Part shown: in pieces, positions 62,241 through 64,000 of the stretch
Layout of the letters: each line of letters opens with the position of its first letter
Numbering within the stretch: the stretch's first letter is position 1
Made by a program: the position numbers and the translations under genes
Source: Rhizobium bangladeshense
GTDB taxonomy: Bacteria; Pseudomonadota; Alphaproteobacteria; Rhizobiales; Rhizobiaceae
Length of the DNA: 64,000 nucleotides
Assembly: GCF_001662075.1 (NCBI RefSeq)
Contig: NZ_LYPL01000009.1
Coordinates: 225,661-289,660 of the forward strand
Direction of reading: 5' to 3'
Notes under the pieces: generated by a model
Database searches by the model: none
What the model was told of the DNA's origin: nothing
The model's input: only the letters and a program-made list of their open reading frames with translations

Positions 62241-63233
62241 ATGACAGTGAGGTTCGGTCTTCTCGGCGCCGGCCGCATCGGCAAGGTTCACGCCAAGGCC
62301 GTCAGCGGCGACGCCAATGCGACGCTGGTTGCGGTGGCGGATGCCTTTCCGCAGGCGGCCGAAGCCATCGCTTCGGCCTATGGCTGCGAGGTCCGCACCA
62401 TCGAGGCGATCGAGGCCGCTAAAGATATCGACGCCGTCGTCATCTGCACACCGACGGACACCCATGCCGACCTGATCGAACGTTTCGCCCGCGCCGGCAA
62501 GGCGATTTTCTGCGAAAAGCCGATCGATCTCGATGTCGCCCGCGTCAAGGCCTGCATCAAGGTGGTGGAAGAGACCGGCACCAAGCTGATGGTCGGCTTC
62601 AACCGCCGCTTCGACCCGCATTTCATGGCGGTTCGCAAGGTCATCGACGATGGCAAGATCGGCGATGTCGAAATGGTGACGATTACCTCGCGCGATCCCG
62701 GCGCTCCGCCGGTCGACTATATCAAGCGGTCGGGCGGCATCTTCCGCGACATGACGATCCATGATTTCGACATGGCCCGCTTCCTGCTCGGCGAAGAGCC
62801 GGTCTCCGTGCTGGCGACTGCCGCCGTGCTCGTCGACAAGGCAATCGGCGAGGCCGGCGACTATGACAGCGTCTCGGTGATCCTGCAGACCGCCTCCGGC
62901 AAACAGGCCGTCATCTCCAACTCCCGCCGCGCCACCTATGGCTACGACCAGCGCATCGAAGTGCACGGCGCCAAGGGCATGGCGGCGGCTGAAAACCAGC
63001 GCCCGGTCTCGATCGAGGTGGCGAACGGCGACGGCTACACCCGCCCGCCGCTGCATGATTTCTTCATGACCCGCTACACCGAAGCCTACGCCAACGAGAT
63101 CGCCGCCTTCATCGCCGCGATCGAAAAGGGCACGAAGATCTCGCCCTCCGGCGCCGACGGCCTGGCCGCACTGGCGCTCGCCGATGCGGCGGTGCAGTCG
63201 GTCAAGGAAGGCAAGCTGATCAAGGTTGGCTGA
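62241..63233 (+). CDS. idhA: Inositol 2-dehydrogenase
   Basis: A 330-residue Gfo/Idh/MocA oxidoreductase that oxidises myo-inositol to 2-keto-myo-inositol. The Rossmann fold is FGLLGAGRIGKVHAKAV, the dehydrogenase lysine is in FCEKPIDLDVARV, and the substrate site is in GGIFRDMTIHDFDMARFLL (Asp and His). A perfect GGGAGG site precedes the ATG. It stands alone, with no iol genes nearby, as is common for idhA in rhizobia. A rho-independent terminator follows. Confidence 0.93.
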   Translation: MTVRFGLLGAGRIGKVHAKAVSGDANATLVAVADAFPQAAEAIASAYGCEVRTIEAIEAAKDIDAVVICTPTDTHADLIERFARAGKAIFCEKPIDLDVARVKACIKVVEETGTKLMVGFNRRFDPHFMAVRKVIDDGKIGDVEMVTITSRDPGAPPVDYIKRSGGIFRDMTIHDFDMARFLLGEEPVSVLATAAVLVDKAIGEAGDYDSVSVILQTASGKQAVISNSRRATYGYDQRIEVHGAKGMAAAENQRPVSIEVANGDGYTRPPLHDFFMTRYTEAYANEIAAFIAAIEKGTKISPSGADGLAALALADAAVQSVKEGKLIKVG

Positions 63234-63267
63234 CGGCCCTCTCCCGACCGCCAGTCATGCATGAGAT

Positions 63268-63298
63268 GGCCGGGCATACGCCCGGCCGTTTTGCGTTT
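63268..63298 (+). terminator. Rho-independent terminator of idhA
   Basis: GGCCGGGC (63268-63275) and GCCCGGCC (63280-63287) form a perfect 8-bp stem with an ATAC loop, followed by GTTTTGCGTTT. Confidence 0.85.
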
Positions 63299-63362
63299 GG
63301 ACTGTGCAGAACGGAGGGTGAGGGATGCGTTTGCGCCAGACTCGGCGTCGGCGCAGCGGATG

Positions 63363-63488
63363 AGGCTTCCCAGTGCCGGGTCGAAGCCAGCGCTATAACG
63401 GGCACCGGGCAGCAACCGCCGTCCGAAAACTCGACGGCTCGTTTGGCGGCAACACACCCCCAACCTCCGTCATTCCAGGCCTTGAGCC
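63363..63488. repeat. First copy of a ~125-bp direct repeat
   Basis: This copy and the one at 63748-63876 share GCTATAACGGGCACCGG, CGCCGTCCGAAA, TCGACGGCTCGTTTGGCGGC and AACCTCCGTCATTCCAGGCC in the same order and spacing. After GCCTTGAGCC this copy goes on into TGGAATCCAGTC, completing a CCAGGCCTTGAGCCTGG-type palindrome. Frames open across the region are repeat-derived. Confidence 0.8.
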
Positions 63489-63550
63489 TGGAATCCAGTC
63501 ACCGCGCGTCGGCGCGGTGAACGAACCTTTTCGCCTTGAAGAGGGTCTCC

Positions 63551-63610
63551 CGCCCAAGGACTTGGGTGCGCTGGATTCCTATGACAAGCACAGGAATGAG
63601 GGAGCAAGGG
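63551..63610. repeat. Single copy of the CACAGGAATGAGG palindromic repeat
   Basis: CGCCCAAGGACTTGGGTGCG, CTGGATTCCTATGACAAGCA and CAGGAATGAGGGAGCAAGG belong to the same family as 4221-4390 and 47034-47158, here with decay in the hairpin (CCTATGACAAGCACAGG). It lies between the two direct-repeat copies. A palindromic GGAATCCAGGCCCAAGGCCT then GGAATGACGG unit follows at 63690-63722. Confidence 0.7.
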
Positions 63611-63747
63611 GAGACCTGACCTGCCCATTGTCGCGGGAGAATGCGGTGTGGATGCTCGACTCAAGGCCGAGCAGGACGGAGGTGGGGCCGTGGAATCCAG
63701 GCCCAAGGCCTGGAATGACGGAGGGTGGGGGTTGGGTTTGCACGGGT

Positions 63748-63876
63748 GATGCCTCTCGGTTCCTGGTCGAAGGCGCCGCTATAACGGGCACCGGAAGCAC
63801 CGCCCGCCGTCCGAAACGTCGACGGCTCGTTTGGCGGCAACACATCCCCAACCTCCGTCATTCCAGGCCTTGAGCC
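63748..63876. repeat. Second copy of the direct repeat, interrupted at its right end
   Basis: The copy matches 63363-63488 up to GCCTTGAGCC (63867-63876). The next bases, ACTGCTGTCCGG, do not match, so the palindrome seen in the first copy is cut at this point. Confidence 0.75.
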
Positions 63877-64000
63877 ACTGCTGTCCGGTTTAAATTCGTC
63901 ACCATTGGAGGCTCATCTGGTGGAGATGGTGTGGCGGAGTGGCGGTGGGTTGCAGCAGGCGGTCGATCCTGCGGCGGTGCATGAGATTGGCGCGCACCAG
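63877..64000. mobile_element. Possible end of an insertion sequence at the window edge
   Basis: The interruption of the second repeat copy begins with ACTGCTGTCCGGTTTAAATT. Inside it, a minus-strand frame enters from outside and stops at 63899; its last 33 residues include ANLMHRRRIDRLLQPTATPP. The plus strand is also open. A new sequence that cuts a repeat and carries a truncated frame ending near its edge fits an insertion sequence with its transposase end here. I cannot name the family, and the other end is out of view. Confidence 0.45.

Noticed and set aside
63373..63873. 166-codon frame at the right edge
   Set aside because: It crosses both direct-repeat copies and palindromes; the translation repeats itself because the DNA does.
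63363..63876. CRISPR-like array
   Set aside because: Only two copies of a 125-bp unit are present, with a 260-base interval, so neither repeat nor spacer size fits, and no cas gene is near.

Overview
The window looks like a chromosomal segment of a Rhizobium species close to R. leguminosarum / R. etli. This rests on several signs: high GC with strongly GC-biased third codon positions, the chvE-gguA-gguB-gguC sugar locus with a divergent gbpR regulator, a PuuD-type urate pathway, an ECF42-type sigma factor with its YciI partner, and many copies of palindromic intergenic repeats of the kind common in Rhizobium. No tRNA, rRNA, CRISPR array, phage or plasmid replication gene was seen. The assignment is by recognition, not by a database search.

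Layout. 1-7.0 kb: a partial FAD oxidoreductase, a di-heme cytochrome c peroxidase-like protein, methionine aminopeptidase, a luciferase-like monooxygenase, an internally deleted GIY-YIG gene beside repeats, and the YciI / ECF42 sigma / SRPBCC operon. 7.1-20.5 kb: glpK, divergent bdhA, then xanthine dehydrogenase xdhA-xdhB-xdhC (with repeat elements in both junctions), a GcvA-like LysR regulator, puuD-guaD, and an FMN-dependent alpha-hydroxyacid dehydrogenase. 20.5-24.9 kb: a tightly overlapped operon of an alpha/beta hydrolase-methyltransferase fusion, a PAP2/dual-specificity phosphatase fusion and a small membrane protein, divergent from an atypical CDP-alcohol phosphatidyltransferase; probably a lipid-modification module. 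25.1-28.6 kb: a PspA-YqiJ-flotillin membrane-stress operon whose PspA reading frame starts with a TnpB-like N-terminal segment. 28.6-32.8 kb: the ureide operon puuE-uraD-(HepT-like)-allA-uraH-phosphoesterase and a DUF1045 gene. 33-50.6 kb: a split MnmC pair (FAD oxidoreductase / mnmD), a multi-PAS hybrid histidine kinase, an MFS/DapA-family/LacI locus with a perfect operator-like palindrome, an AlkD-like protein, a DEAD-box helicase, a DMT exporter and the ATP-grasp / alpha-E / transglutaminase operon. 50.8-61.1 kb: a PIN/Phd toxin-antitoxin pair, then L-arabonate dehydratase, ketoglutarate semialdehyde dehydrogenase, AraD1/GguC, GguB, GguA, ChvE and divergent GbpR. 61.3-64 kb: a J-domain-like protein, a small membrane protein, inositol dehydrogenase, and a repeat-rich right edge that appears to be cut by an insertion sequence.

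How the genes work together. Guanine is deaminated by GuaD, xanthine is oxidised by XdhABC, urate by the membrane-bound PuuD, and 5-hydroxyisourate is taken through UraH, UraD and PuuE to allantoate, with AllA acting on ureidoglycolate. The allantoate amidohydrolase step is not in the window. ChvE-GguAB imports sugars such as arabinose, xylose and galactose; the adjacent dehydratase, AraD1 protein and aldehyde dehydrogenase would carry L-arabonate to 2-oxoglutarate without phosphorylated intermediates. The arabinose 1-dehydrogenase and lactonase are not seen here.

Most unusual observations: the TnpB-like N-terminus joined in frame to PspA; a HepT-like protein that has lost all three residues of its nuclease motif yet sits inside the ureide operon with 4-nt overlaps on both sides; a CDP-alcohol phosphatidyltransferase with two motif aspartates replaced by asparagine; and a divergent MnmC1-like/MnmD pair whose start codons share the bases CATG.
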